Positions 15,867 through 23,824 of a stretch of 64,000 bases of DNA are shown here, one piece after another. Source of the stretch: RGIG5327 sp045612485. GTDB lineage: Bacteria; Verrucomicrobiota; Lentisphaeria; Victivallales; UBA1829. The translations under genes were made by a program, and so were the position numbers. Within the stretch, counting starts at the first letter, position 1; each line of letters begins with the position of its first letter. The notes beneath the pieces are model-generated. The model made no database searches and was not told the DNA's origin. It saw only the letters and a list, made by a program, of their open reading frames with translations. The DNA lies in contig JAZKZE010000109.1 of the NCBI GenBank assembly GCA_045612485.1, forward strand, positions 1 through 64,000. The letters are read 5' to 3'.

Positions 15867-16872
15867 CCATAATAATATCATCTATATAAAGTTGGCAGAT
15901 CTCATTCAACCGCATCCCCTGATAGAGGGCAATCAAATTCACCCAGTAACGCATAGGATAGAGTTTAGGCATGAAACGGGGACGGTTGGGAAGATCGCCG
16001 ATCATGCGGAATATGGAGGAAAGCTCCTGCACAGTAAAAGGAGGACGCAACTCTCTTACATCACAGAATTCCGAACGGTCAGACAAACCCGCAGCTGGAT
16101 TTTTCACCATAAAGTCCGCCTGTACCGACCAATTAAAAAAGCCGTTCCAGAACTCCATATATCTTTCAATGGTGGTATCAGAAATGTAGTCTTTTACATT
16201 TTTCAGTTTCAGGACTTCCGGTAAAGGCACACCAGGATAAAGTTTCTTTCTGTTTTTAGGGTACTTTTTCAGAAGATTACACCGTACATCTATCATTACA
16301 GCTCTATTGAGTTTCCCTATATCAAAATCCCCTCCCAGATACTCCATCAGCAAAGAAAGGGCATTGCTTCTGTCCTTTTCTGTTTTTGGATTCATGCTGC
16401 TCTTTTCCTCTTTCTCCCTTAAATATAAAGAACAACATTCCTGCAGCTTGTGATAAGGATGAGGTGTTTTGGCTGTTTCTATATGCTTTTCCGGCAGATT
16501 TTGAGGAAGTTGGAGTTCTATATTGAGGGTACGGAAGATTTGCGTTAGAAAGCACTGCAGAAGGTCACTGTGTTGAGGTGACATCTGCCGTATTTCCTGT
16601 ATTTGCGGCAAAGGGGTGGTTCGATAGAGTTCTTCATTACAGATCTCATTGACCAATTCTTTGAGTATCGTTTTATTTACCATCCCTTTTATGGCTCGCC
16701 GGAAGAGATGTTTTAATCGTATGGAACAAGCAAGACACCGGGATTCTATTTCCGGTATATCAAAAGTCAATTCCTTTGTTATATATTTAGGTAGATGCTC
16801 CCATAATGCTTTCGGTGTCTTCATCCAAAATCGAATTCTTTTTCCATTCTTGTGGCAATAAGTTTTACCCAT
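15802..16872 (-). pseudogene. int: Tyrosine integrase lacking its catalytic C-terminus
   Basis: The 356-residue frame starts at 16872. It has a helical N-terminal region, a SAM-like core-binding domain (about 150-270), and the beginning of the catalytic domain with YPMRYWVNLIALYQGMRLNEICQL, where the first catalytic Arg is the one in GMR. After IDDIIMEE (about base 15865) the sequence changes to an unrelated 19-residue tail. The His-X-X-Arg box and the nucleophilic Tyr are therefore absent. The break coincides with the end of the SIR2 remnant, so one deletion removed the ends of both genes. The gene faces away from the tRNA-Tyr gene, about 190 bases off, the usual position for an integrase of an element inserted at that tRNA. 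The element should no longer excise by itself. Confidence 0.8.
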
Positions 16873-16897
16873 ACATTCCTTTCAGAGGAGAGGAGAG

Positions 16898-16943
16898 AAA
16901 GTAAACCAGAAAGTAAACCGAAAAGTAAACCGAAAAGTAAACC
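16898..16943. repeat. 12-base tandem repeat between integrase and tRNA
   Basis: AAAGTAAACC followed by AG or GA is repeated 3.8 times with one unit differing slightly. It lies between the integrase start and the tRNA-Tyr 3' end, where integrase arm-binding sites or excisionase sites are commonly found. Confidence 0.75.
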
Positions 16944-17025
16944 ATCTTCCCCCACACCCTTTTTCGGCAACATCTGCAACAAGCACCGGCAAAAGGTATA
17001 ATGAGCGTAACGGCAGGAGTTTAAA

Positions 17026-17052
17026 ACAAAAAAGCCGTCGTAATGACGGCTG
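17026..17052 (-). terminator. Terminator of the tRNA-Gly/tRNA-Tyr transcript
   Basis: On the minus strand AGCCGTC-ATTAC-GACGGCT is followed by TTTTTGTTTT, directly after the tRNA-Tyr CCA end. Confidence 0.85.
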
Positions 17053-17063
17053 ACAGATCAAAA

Positions 17064-17148
17064 TGGTGGTGGGGAGTGGATTCGAACCACTGAAGTCAGG
17101 GACGGTAGATTTACAGTCTACTGCATTTGGCCACTCTGCAACCCCACC
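17064..17148 (-). tRNA. tRNA-Tyr (anticodon GTA)
   Basis: The 85-base minus-strand gene folds as a long-variable-arm tRNA. The acceptor is GGTGGGG paired with CCCCACC, the anticodon stem holds CTGTAAATC, there is a TTCGAAT T loop, and CCA is encoded. The island begins directly downstream of its 3' end, so it is the probable integration target. No second copy of its 3' end is visible in the window. Confidence 0.95.
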
Positions 17149-17158
17149 AACTTTCAAA

Positions 17159-17232
<74 letters not shown>

Positions 17233-17252
17233 ATCTCAACTTGATGTCATTT

Positions 17253-17280
17253 AATATACTCTCTTTCAGTCAAAAGTCAA
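17253..17280 (-). promoter_or_regulatory. Promoter of the tRNA pair
   Basis: On the minus strand TTGACT, a 16-base spacer and TATATT lie about 20 bases before tRNA-Gly. It is one of the best promoters in the window. Confidence 0.8.
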
Positions 17281-17493
17281 GCCGTTTTTTGATTTTTTTT
17301 CAAAATTCTTTTATTTTCACGGAAAAACTTGTTTTTATTAACCCAAAAGAGGGTATTTCAGGCGGAAAATGGTAAAACATGGTGGCGGGATGAAGATAGA
17401 TGTGTACTGAAGAATACGGAAAAGTATGGTGGGAATGTATATGATTGTAGTGAATGATCCGGAAGAAAAATAGAGAAAATGAAAATCCAATTA

Positions 17494-17536
17494 CAAAAAA
17501 GCGTTGACGGAAAAATGATCCTCCGTCAACGCTTCC
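17494..17536 (-). terminator. metG terminator
   Basis: On the minus strand AAGCGTTGACGGA pairs with CCGTCAACGCTT and is followed by TTTTTTG, about 30 bases after the metG stop. Confidence 0.85.
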
Positions 17537-17563
17537 ATAAATATCCGTTGAAAAAAACGTCTT

Positions 17564-19531
17564 TTATCCTACAGAAATACCGCTTTTGAAACTTCCGCCT
17601 TCAATGGTCACAAGTTTCAATGTATCGCCGTCTTTCGCCGCAAGAAGCATCCCGTTGGAAACTACTCCGCGGATCTTGGCAGGTTTCAGATTTGCCACGA
17701 TAACAATGGTCTTACCCACCATCTCTTCCGGTGTATAATACTGGGCGATCCCGGAAACGATCTGGCGGACTTCTTCCCCGACTTTGATCTGCATACGCAG
17801 AAGTTTATCGGAATTTTCCACCTTTTCCGCTTCAAGAACTTCCGCTGTTTTGAGTTCTGCTTTGAAGAAATCATCCACAGAAATCATTCCGGCAGGCATC
17901 TCTTCCTCTTTTGCCTTCTTTTCCGCGGCAAGAGCAGGGGCTTTTTCCTGTTTGGCAGCTTTGGGCTGCTTTTTATTACAGGCATCTTCCTTTTCAACCA
18001 TGATACGGGGGAAGAGAGGAGCAATGTCCACCATAGCGGAACCACTCACCAGACGGGCGGCGGCAAGTGTTGCATAATCCGCTTTGACAGATTCTTCAGC
18101 ACTGTACCCCAGAGCCATACGCAATTCTTTCATCTTTTCCGGCATCACAGGAAGAAGCAGAGCAGAAACAATTCTCAATGTTTCCGCAGCTGTATAAAGA
18201 ACCGTGGCAAGACGTTCCGTTTCCCCGTTTTTGGCAAGTGTCCAGGGAGCGGTCTTTTCCATATAACGGTTGGCGGCACGGACAGCATTCATCACCGCAT
18301 CCAGCCCCTTATCCAGTTTGATATTCTGAACTGCATCCATCACGGCGGGAATGGCCTTTTCCGCTTCAGCAAGCAATTCCTTATCAATATCCTCCAAAGC
18401 ACCGCAAACAGGTACTTTTCCTTCAAAATATTTGAAGGACATCTTTACAACACGGCTGAGCATATTACCCAGATCGTTGGCAAGATCCGTATTATAACGC
18501 AGAATGAAGGATTCTTCCGTGAAGGAGGCATCCTGTCCGGGAACCATACCTGCAGTAAGGCAGTAACGGAAGGAATCCACGCCGAATTTACCGATCATAT
18601 CCATGGGATTGACCACGTTGCCCGCAGATTTGCTCATCTTTGCATTGCCGGTAAGCCACCAGCCGTGAGCGAAAATGTGTTTAGGCATGGGAAGTCCCAT
18701 TGCATGAAGCATGGTAGGCCAGTAAACGGTATGGGTGGTCAGGATGTCTTTTCCGATAAGGTGAAGGCAATCCTGCCAGTATTTTGCAAATTTTGCCTCA
18801 TTCTCTCCCCGGTACCCGATGGTGGAAATATAGTTGATGAGAGCATCAAACCATACATAACAGACATAATCGGTATCGAAAGGCAGTTCGATCCCCCAGG
18901 AAAGGCGGGATTTTGGTCTGGAAATACACAGGTCTTCCAGATCTTTTTTCAGGAAGCCCAGAGTTTCATTTGCACGGAAATCCGGCAGGATGAAACCGGG
19001 ATGGGTCTGGATATACTCCACAAGCCAATCCCTGTACTGTCCCATACGGAAAAAGTAATTTGTTTCGCAGATCTCATTGGTGGGGCGTCCGCAATCCGGG
19101 CAGAGATTCCCGTCAACAAGATCCTTATCGGTGAAAAACCTTTCACAGGGAACGCAATAGTGTCCCTTGTATTCCTTCTTATAGATAAGATCCCGTTCAA
19201 AAAGATCCTGCAAAATAGCACGGACAACTTTTTTATGACGTTCCTGGGTGGTACGCACAAAATCATCGTTGGAGATCCCCAAACGCTCCCAGAGTTCCTG
19301 GAACCGTTTCACGGTATCATCACAATGTTCCTGCGGGGTAAGAGAACGGGCCTCGGCAGCTTTCTGTACTTTCTGCCCGTGTTCATCGGTTCCGGTAAGA
19401 AAGAAAGTATCGTCCCCCATCGCCCGGTGGTAACGGGCAAGGATATCACCGAGGATGGTGGTATAGGAGTGCCCGATATGGGGTTTATCATTCACATAAT
19501 AAATAGGGGTTGTCACATAAAAATTACTCAT
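17564..19531 (-). CDS. metG: Methionyl-tRNA synthetase with C-terminal tRNA-binding domain
   Basis: Charges tRNA-Met with methionine using ATP. The protein is 655 residues from the ATG at 19531, which has AGGAG upstream; a frame seven codons longer starts inside that site. The catalytic core has PHIGHSY near residue 19, a single zinc knuckle CVPC..CPDC near 145-165, and AKMSKSAGN near 303. The anticodon-binding helical domain follows. A Lys/Ala-rich linker joins it to a C-terminal EMAP II/Trbp111-type domain (about 550-655, DFFKAELKTAEVLEAEKV), which improves tRNA binding. The isomerase gene ends 30 bases upstream, so both probably share the promoter at 20411-20438. Confidence 0.97.
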   Translation of the reverse strand: MSNFYVTTPIYYVNDKPHIGHSYTTILGDILARYHRAMGDDTFFLTGTDEHGQKVQKAAEARSLTPQEHCDDTVKRFQELWERLGISNDDFVRTTQERHKKVVRAILQDLFERDLIYKKEYKGHYCVPCERFFTDKDLVDGNLCPDCGRPTNEICETNYFFRMGQYRDWLVEYIQTHPGFILPDFRANETLGFLKKDLEDLCISRPKSRLSWGIELPFDTDYVCYVWFDALINYISTIGYRGENEAKFAKYWQDCLHLIGKDILTTHTVYWPTMLHAMGLPMPKHIFAHGWWLTGNAKMSKSAGNVVNPMDMIGKFGVDSFRYCLTAGMVPGQDASFTEESFILRYNTDLANDLGNMLSRVVKMSFKYFEGKVPVCGALEDIDKELLAEAEKAIPAVMDAVQNIKLDKGLDAVMNAVRAANRYMEKTAPWTLAKNGETERLATVLYTAAETLRIVSALLLPVMPEKMKELRMALGYSAEESVKADYATLAAARLVSGSAMVDIAPLFPRIMVEKEDACNKKQPKAAKQEKAPALAAEKKAKEEEMPAGMISVDDFFKAELKTAEVLEAEKVENSDKLLRMQIKVGEEVRQIVSGIAQYYTPEEMVGKTIVIVANLKPAKIRGVVSNGMLLAAKDGDTLKLVTIEGGSFKSGISVG

Positions 19532-19561
19532 TCTATTCTCCTTTCTCCTCACAGAGAAAAC

Positions 19562-20320
19562 TTATTGGAAGATCCCTTTGAGAATATCCAGGGATGTTTT
19601 CAAGTCGATGAGGGGATCACGCAGATGGGTATCATGTTCGATAAGAGCCCATTTGTCATAATTGTATTTCTTCAGGGCTTCTCCCACCGCTTCCACGTCA
19701 AAACCGCAGTTGCCAGCACCAAGTTCACAGAAACGCAGACGCTGTCCCCAGTTATCCAACCCGATGGATTCATCTTTGATAAAGACATCTTTGAAATGCA
19801 CAGCGGCAAGTCTGTCATGGAAAGCATGGATGATTTCCACATTGTCGCCTCCTGCCCCGTGAACATGACCCACATCCAGAAGAAGATAGGCACCGGGAAC
19901 AGCTTTCATAAAATCAAAGATCTCGCTCTGATCCTGAATACGGTTGCCCAGGTGATTGTGCAAAGCTGTCTTCAAGCCCAGTTTGGCGGCGGCATTTACA
20001 AAAGCATTGGCTCTGCGGCAGAAAACATCAAAGGGAACGTTTCTGCTCACATCTCCGGGGGAAAGCCATACATATTCCTTACCGAAAGCAGCAGTAAGTT
20101 CCATGCCGAATCCTCTGTTCTGACCACATTCCACCGTAGCAAAATCCATTCCCATACGACGGAATTCCACTGCTTTATAAACAGCATCCGCGGCATCCAC
20201 ACAGTTCAGACGTTCGATCCCGTCCATACCGATACTTTTGAGATCTTCCAGTCTGCCTTTCAGATCCCAGTTACCGCCATACCATACATTCATCCCGTAA
20301 TCTGCAACACCGAATTTCAT
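19562..20320 (-). CDS. Sugar-phosphate isomerase/epimerase family protein (AP endonuclease 2 fold)
   Basis: This 252-residue TIM-barrel protein belongs to the xylose isomerase-like family. Metal-binding positions are suggested by ALHNHLGN (His), LLLDVGHVHGAGG (Asp and His), AVHFKDVFI (His) and WALIEHDTH (Glu). Members isomerise or epimerise sugars, inositols or hydroxy acids; the substrate cannot be read from sequence. It is first in a two-gene unit with metG, a pairing with no obvious metabolic logic. A second member of the family lies at 43896-44801. Confidence 0.85.
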   Translation of the reverse strand: MKFGVADYGMNVWYGGNWDLKGRLEDLKSIGMDGIERLNCVDAADAVYKAVEFRRMGMDFATVECGQNRGFGMELTAAFGKEYVWLSPGDVSRNVPFDVFCRRANAFVNAAAKLGLKTALHNHLGNRIQDQSEIFDFMKAVPGAYLLLDVGHVHGAGGDNVEIIHAFHDRLAAVHFKDVFIKDESIGLDNWGQRLRFCELGAGNCGFDVEAVGEALKKYNYDKWALIEHDTHLRDPLIDLKTSLDILKGIFQ

Positions 20321-20410
20321 TTGCTTTACTCCTTACTGCTTTTATGTTTTCATTTCATCCGTCTTGCGGATAAACCTTTTTTTGGTTGAGGTTAAAAAAA
20401 TTATTATATT

Positions 20411-20438
20411 AATGTACCATTTCCCGGCAGTATTGCAA
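20411..20438 (-). promoter_or_regulatory. Promoter of the isomerase-metG unit
   Basis: On the minus strand TTGCAA, a 16-base spacer and TACATT lie about 90 bases before the isomerase start. It is back to back with the plus-strand promoter at 20448-20475. Confidence 0.5.
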
Positions 20439-20447
20439 GAAGATTTC

Positions 20448-20475
20448 TTGACTTTTTTTCAACTTGCAGTATATT
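20448..20475 (+). promoter_or_regulatory. Promoter of the exported coiled-coil protein
   Basis: TTGACT (20448-20453), a 16-base spacer and TATATT (20470-20475). The start codon is about 90 bases downstream. Confidence 0.75.
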
Positions 20476-20565
20476 AGTACCGTTGCGGGGGGGATATTTT
20501 CCTTCTGAACACTTTACAGAAGTTTTTCCATAAACGTTTTCCATACTATCAGCAAGGAGAAAAAA

Positions 20566-21021
20566 ATGAAAAAAAGTTTACTTCTTATCATGCTTGTCAC
20601 AAGTTGTTTTGCCCTTTCCGCACTGGATGTCAAGCTGAATAACGGCAGAGTCCTCAAAGATTTCAGCGGTCTTGGCGGTGTTGCAGCAGTTCCCCGTACA
20701 AAAGGTGCAAAATGGGGTGTTGTGGTCTTTTACATGGACGGGAAGAAGAAAACGGTCGTGGAAGTCAATAATTTCCCCAAGGATTTCCCTTACATGACTC
20801 AGGTACGCAGACGTGCGGAACAGATCCCCGTAGCAAAAGCCAAAGCCGCTGCTGAACAGAAGGAAGCACAGCTGGAAGCAAAAGAAGAACAGGAAAGGCA
20901 GCAGAGATTAAAAAAGATCGCAAAAGATGCCAAAAAGGGTGTTCCTGTGAAAGTTCCGAAAAAATCTGCTAAAACCAAAAGAAAAGAATTCAAAAGTGGC
21001 AGCAGCAGTAGCGATGATTGA
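20566..21021 (+). CDS. Exported protein with a charged coiled-coil tail, unknown function
   Basis: 151 residues with AAGGAG upstream of the ATG. Residues 1-19 form a signal peptide (KKSLLLIMLVTSCFALSA). A small beta-rich segment (about 20-75, VKLNNGRVLKDF; VVVFYMDGKKKTVVEV) follows, then a highly charged helix (80-125) rich in Ala, Lys and Glu. The Lys/Ser-rich end finishes in Ser and Asp repeats. The gene stands alone between its own promoter and terminator. I do not recognise a family; a periplasmic or surface location follows from the signal peptide. Confidence 0.75.
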   Translation: MKKSLLLIMLVTSCFALSALDVKLNNGRVLKDFSGLGGVAAVPRTKGAKWGVVVFYMDGKKKTVVEVNNFPKDFPYMTQVRRRAEQIPVAKAKAAAEQKEAQLEAKEEQERQQRLKKIAKDAKKGVPVKVPKKSAKTKRKEFKSGSSSSDD

Positions 21022-21048
21022 TTTTCCTGTCTGTTCCTGAATATCAAA

Positions 21049-21090
21049 AAGGGGAATGAGATCTCTTTGATCTTCATTCCTCTTTTTTTA
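21049..21090 (+). terminator. Terminator of the exported protein gene
   Basis: AGGGGAATGAGATC pairs with GATCTTCATTCCTCT across TCTTT, and seven T follow. Confidence 0.85.
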
Positions 21091-21200
21091 TTATATTTCC
21101 CCTTCCCCTCTGTCCGGGAGAAATTATAAATTATTGAAATATTTCCGGATAAATTTCAATATCCGGCATATTCAGTGCTGAAAGCACAAAAGATTCTGTA

Positions 21201-21222
21201 AGAGCCTTTGCCCTTCCAGGGC
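21201..21222. repeat. Copy of a 22-base intergenic repeat motif
   Basis: The 22 bases starting AGAGCCTTTGCCCTTCC match 20 of 22 bases with 32055-32076 inside the larger intergenic repeat at 31.8-32.1 kb. It lies in a non-coding gap. A 74-codon frame crossing it (21131-21355) has no ribosome site and is not called. Confidence 0.5.
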
Positions 21223-21300
21223 ATATTCCTAAAAAGATATGTTTGAGAAACTCTGATTCATCAGACATTTTACAAGCGTTTTTTTCTTTTGTGTAAACAC

Positions 21301-21342
21301 AATAAAAAAGGGACCGTCGCATTTTTGCAACAGTCCCTTTTC
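21301..21342 (-). terminator. Terminator of the alkaline phosphatase gene
   Basis: On the minus strand AAAGGGACTGTTGC pairs with GCGACGGTCCCTTT and a T run follows, 17 bases after the stop. Confidence 0.85.
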
Positions 21343-21358
21343 TTTTCTGCGGCACTTC

Positions 21359-22675
21359 TTACAGAAGATTTTTCAGGATATTGGCTATATCGGTATTTTC
21401 GATCAGACCGGAAAACTTTTCTGCATTGTTTCCTACTGCTGTCGTAATAACAGGTACTGCAGTATGACTTCCGGTAGTCCAGCCGGTTCCTGCTTTTTTA
21501 TTCACCAGAAGACGAAGTGCATTATGAAGTTTTTTACTTGCATACGCTTTGGCAAGTTCCTGCTGATCCTTTCCGGAAAGGATCATGGGATTTTTCTTAC
21601 TGTCCCCGGAAAACTGAAATCCGCAATATTTTGTAATAAGGGGTTTTACATCCTCAAAAGATTTGATACTGCCGGCTTTCTGCAATGCTTCCAATTTGCT
21701 TTTGAAGACATTTGCAGTACATTTCTGATGAACAAGGACTTCCGGCTTGAACGCACCTCCTGTGACACCGAGAGTAAGTCCGCCTGTTTCATGGTCGCCA
21801 GTAACAAGGATCAGAGTGTCAGCAGGGTGTTTCTTATAAAAGGCATAAGCCTTTTTTACAGCCGCATCAAATGCAAGAGTTTCATAAAGATTTGCCGCAG
21901 TTTCATTGCCATGTCCGGCATAATCAATAAGACCGCCTTCCACCATGATGAAAAAGCCGTTGGGATTCTCCAGCAGTTCAATCGCCTTTTCTGTAATATC
22001 TGCCAATGTGGGAATGAAACTTTCCGCATCCAGCGCATAAGGCATATTGCTTTTGTCGGAAGAGGCAAGGAAAATATTTTTATCCCCTTTTTTCATCCCG
22101 GCAAGCCCAGTTTTCCCCCGGGATACTTTATAATTATTTTTTTCAGCAAGTGCGAAAATATCAGGAGATTTTTTATTATACTTTGCGATCCCTCCGCCGC
22201 CGAAAAAGTCAAAGTTGGAAGCAACAAGATCCAGGGCAAGTTCATAATATTCCGTACGGCTCTTTCTGTGTCCGTAAAAACCGGAAGGTGTGGCATGATT
22301 GAGAGTGACAGTTGTAATGATACCCACTTTCTTTCCCTTATCCCGGGATTTTTCCGCAACAGAATAAAGTTTTTTATTGGCGGGATCCGTACCGATCCTG
22401 CCGTTATTGGTCTTTACCCCGCAGGCAATGGCAGTAGCTGCCGCGGCACTGTCTGTGGTAAGAGAATTGGCAGAAACAGTCCGGGTCATAGCAGAATACG
22501 GGAAGGAATTCATGCAAAGAGGTCCTTTTCCGGTTTTACGGGAAAATTCCTCAGCAAGCATACGCTGGGGAAGAGACATCCCGTCACCGATAAAAAGAAA
22601 CACATACCTGGGGGCTTTTCCCATAAGAGTGAATACTGCAAGGATAATAAGTAAACTCAATACAGTTTTTTTCAT
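21359..22675 (-). CDS. Exported alkaline phosphatase
   Basis: A 438-residue member of the alkaline phosphatase superfamily that removes phosphate from organic esters outside the cytoplasm. Residues 1-20 form a signal peptide. Metal and catalytic motifs are FIGDGMS near 29-35 (metal Asp), TDSAAAATA near 84-92 (nucleophile Ser), NHATPSGFYGHR, and VTGDHETGG near 293-301 (metal Asp and His). A late TTGSHTAVPV supplies the third metal His. The start has AGGAGAG upstream and lies 30 bases after ispG, so it may be read through from the MEP operon. No Pho-box-like element is evident. Confidence 0.93.
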   Translation of the reverse strand: MKKTVLSLLIILAVFTLMGKAPRYVFLFIGDGMSLPQRMLAEEFSRKTGKGPLCMNSFPYSAMTRTVSANSLTTDSAAAATAIACGVKTNNGRIGTDPANKKLYSVAEKSRDKGKKVGIITTVTLNHATPSGFYGHRKSRTEYYELALDLVASNFDFFGGGGIAKYNKKSPDIFALAEKNNYKVSRGKTGLAGMKKGDKNIFLASSDKSNMPYALDAESFIPTLADITEKAIELLENPNGFFIMVEGGLIDYAGHGNETAANLYETLAFDAAVKKAYAFYKKHPADTLILVTGDHETGGLTLGVTGGAFKPEVLVHQKCTANVFKSKLEALQKAGSIKSFEDVKPLITKYCGFQFSGDSKKNPMILSGKDQQELAKAYASKKLHNALRLLVNKKAGTGWTTGSHTAVPVITTAVGNNAEKFSGLIENTDIANILKNLL

Positions 22676-22705
22676 TTTTTCTCTCCTTAAATTGTTGAAA
22701 AGATT

Positions 22706-23824
22706 TTATTTGATACTGCTTTCAAGAATCACTTTTTCCAGTAATGCGTAGGCTTCCTCCTCCGGAAGAAGAGCAAATCTTTCCCCTTTTTTGAAAAGAA
22801 TAAGAGACCCCTTCCTGTTTCCTCCGGCAATCCCTATATCTGCATCAGCAGCTTCTCCGGGGCCATTGACCTCACACCCCATTACCGCGATCTTCCGCAA
22901 GGAGATCCTGCCGCCTTTTGCTTTGATGGAATCTACAAGTCTTTCCACATGATTTACAGCTTTTATCAAATCATAGGAAGTTCTTCCACAAGTGGGGCAG
23001 GAAACGATCTCCGGGGCAGCCTCACGCAGTCCGCAGCTTTCCAGAATGGCTTTCGCCGCCCTCACCTCTTCCACCACAGGGGCACTCAGACTTACACGGA
23101 TGGTATTGCCTATCCCTTCCAGAAGCAGGGCACCGATCCCCACCGCACTCTTTACCGTCCCCCGGAATGCAGTCCCCGCCTCGGTCACACCAAGATGCAG
23201 CGGGTAATCTGTTCTCCCGGCAAAAATACGGCAGGCAGCAACGGTGGAAGCCACACTGCTTGCTTTCAGAGATACTTTTATATCCCGGAAGCCGAACTCT
23301 TCCAATAACCAGGTCTGATAAAGTGCCGCCTCCACAAGAGATTCCGCAAGAGCCTCATCCCTGGTCATTCCGGAAGCCATTTTACTCTCCAGAAGTCCTT
23401 TGGGCAGACTTCCGGAATTTGCCCCCACCCGGATAGGGATATGTGCATTTCCGGCGGCTTCCGCAACTTTCTGCACCCGGTCTTTCCCTCCGATATTGCC
23501 GGGATTGATCCGCACCCCGTGGACACCCGCTTTAATAGCCCCCAATGCAAGACGGTAATCAAAATGGATATCTGCAATAAGAGGCAGCGGACTTTTTTCC
23601 AGAATCTCCGGCAGAGCATTGACAGCAGCTTCATCCGGTACTGTGGAACGGACGATCTCACAACCCGCTTCAAAAAGTTCATGGATCTGGGCAAGAGTTG
23701 CCGCAGTATCAGAGGTAACAGTATTGGTCATGGACTGGATGGAGACAGGCGCATCCCCGCCCACGGCAACATTTCCTACCTTAATTTGTCTTGACCGGTT
23801 CCGCAGAGGCAGCTGGGAGGACAT
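22706..23824 (-). CDS. ispG: 4-hydroxy-3-methylbut-2-enyl diphosphate synthase IspG
   Basis: An iron-sulphur enzyme of the MEP isoprenoid pathway; it converts MEcPP to HMBPP. The 372-residue length is typical of the bacterial short form. The TIM-barrel N-terminal domain has SIQSMTNTVTSD and LIADIHFDYRLAL. The C-terminal domain carries the three cluster cysteines in SCPTCGRTSYD and AVMGCEVNGPGEA. Its start lies inside the rseP 3' end (44-base overlap), so the two are translationally coupled. With dxr two genes upstream, this cluster holds two MEP steps around the site-2 protease gene, an arrangement also seen in other bacteria. Confidence 0.96.
   Translation of the reverse strand: MSSQLPLRNRSRQIKVGNVAVGGDAPVSIQSMTNTVTSDTAATLAQIHELFEAGCEIVRSTVPDEAAVNALPEILEKSPLPLIADIHFDYRLALGAIKAGVHGVRINPGNIGGKDRVQKVAEAAGNAHIPIRVGANSGSLPKGLLESKMASGMTRDEALAESLVEAALYQTWLLEEFGFRDIKVSLKASSVASTVAACRIFAGRTDYPLHLGVTEAGTAFRGTVKSAVGIGALLLEGIGNTIRVSLSAPVVEEVRAAKAILESCGLREAAPEIVSCPTCGRTSYDLIKAVNHVERLVDSIKAKGGRISLRKIAVMGCEVNGPGEAADADIGIAGGNRKGSLILFKKGERFALLPEEEAYALLEKVILESSIK

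Larger units (their letters stand above)
17233..17563. other. Intergenic region between tRNA-Gly and metG
   Basis: It holds the tRNA promoter (17253-17280) and the metG terminator (17494-17536). I see no gene or repeat in the remaining 200 bases. Confidence 0.7.

Noticed and set aside
16882..17157. Minus-strand 91-codon frame
   Set aside because: It reads through tRNA-Tyr, its terminator and the 12-base tandem repeat, so it is not a gene.
18665..20389. Plus-strand open frame of 574 codons
   Set aside because: Antisense to metG and the isomerase gene; no coding signals.
21131..21355. Minus-strand 74-codon frame
   Set aside because: It overlaps the phosphatase terminator and the intergenic repeat copy and has no ribosome site.
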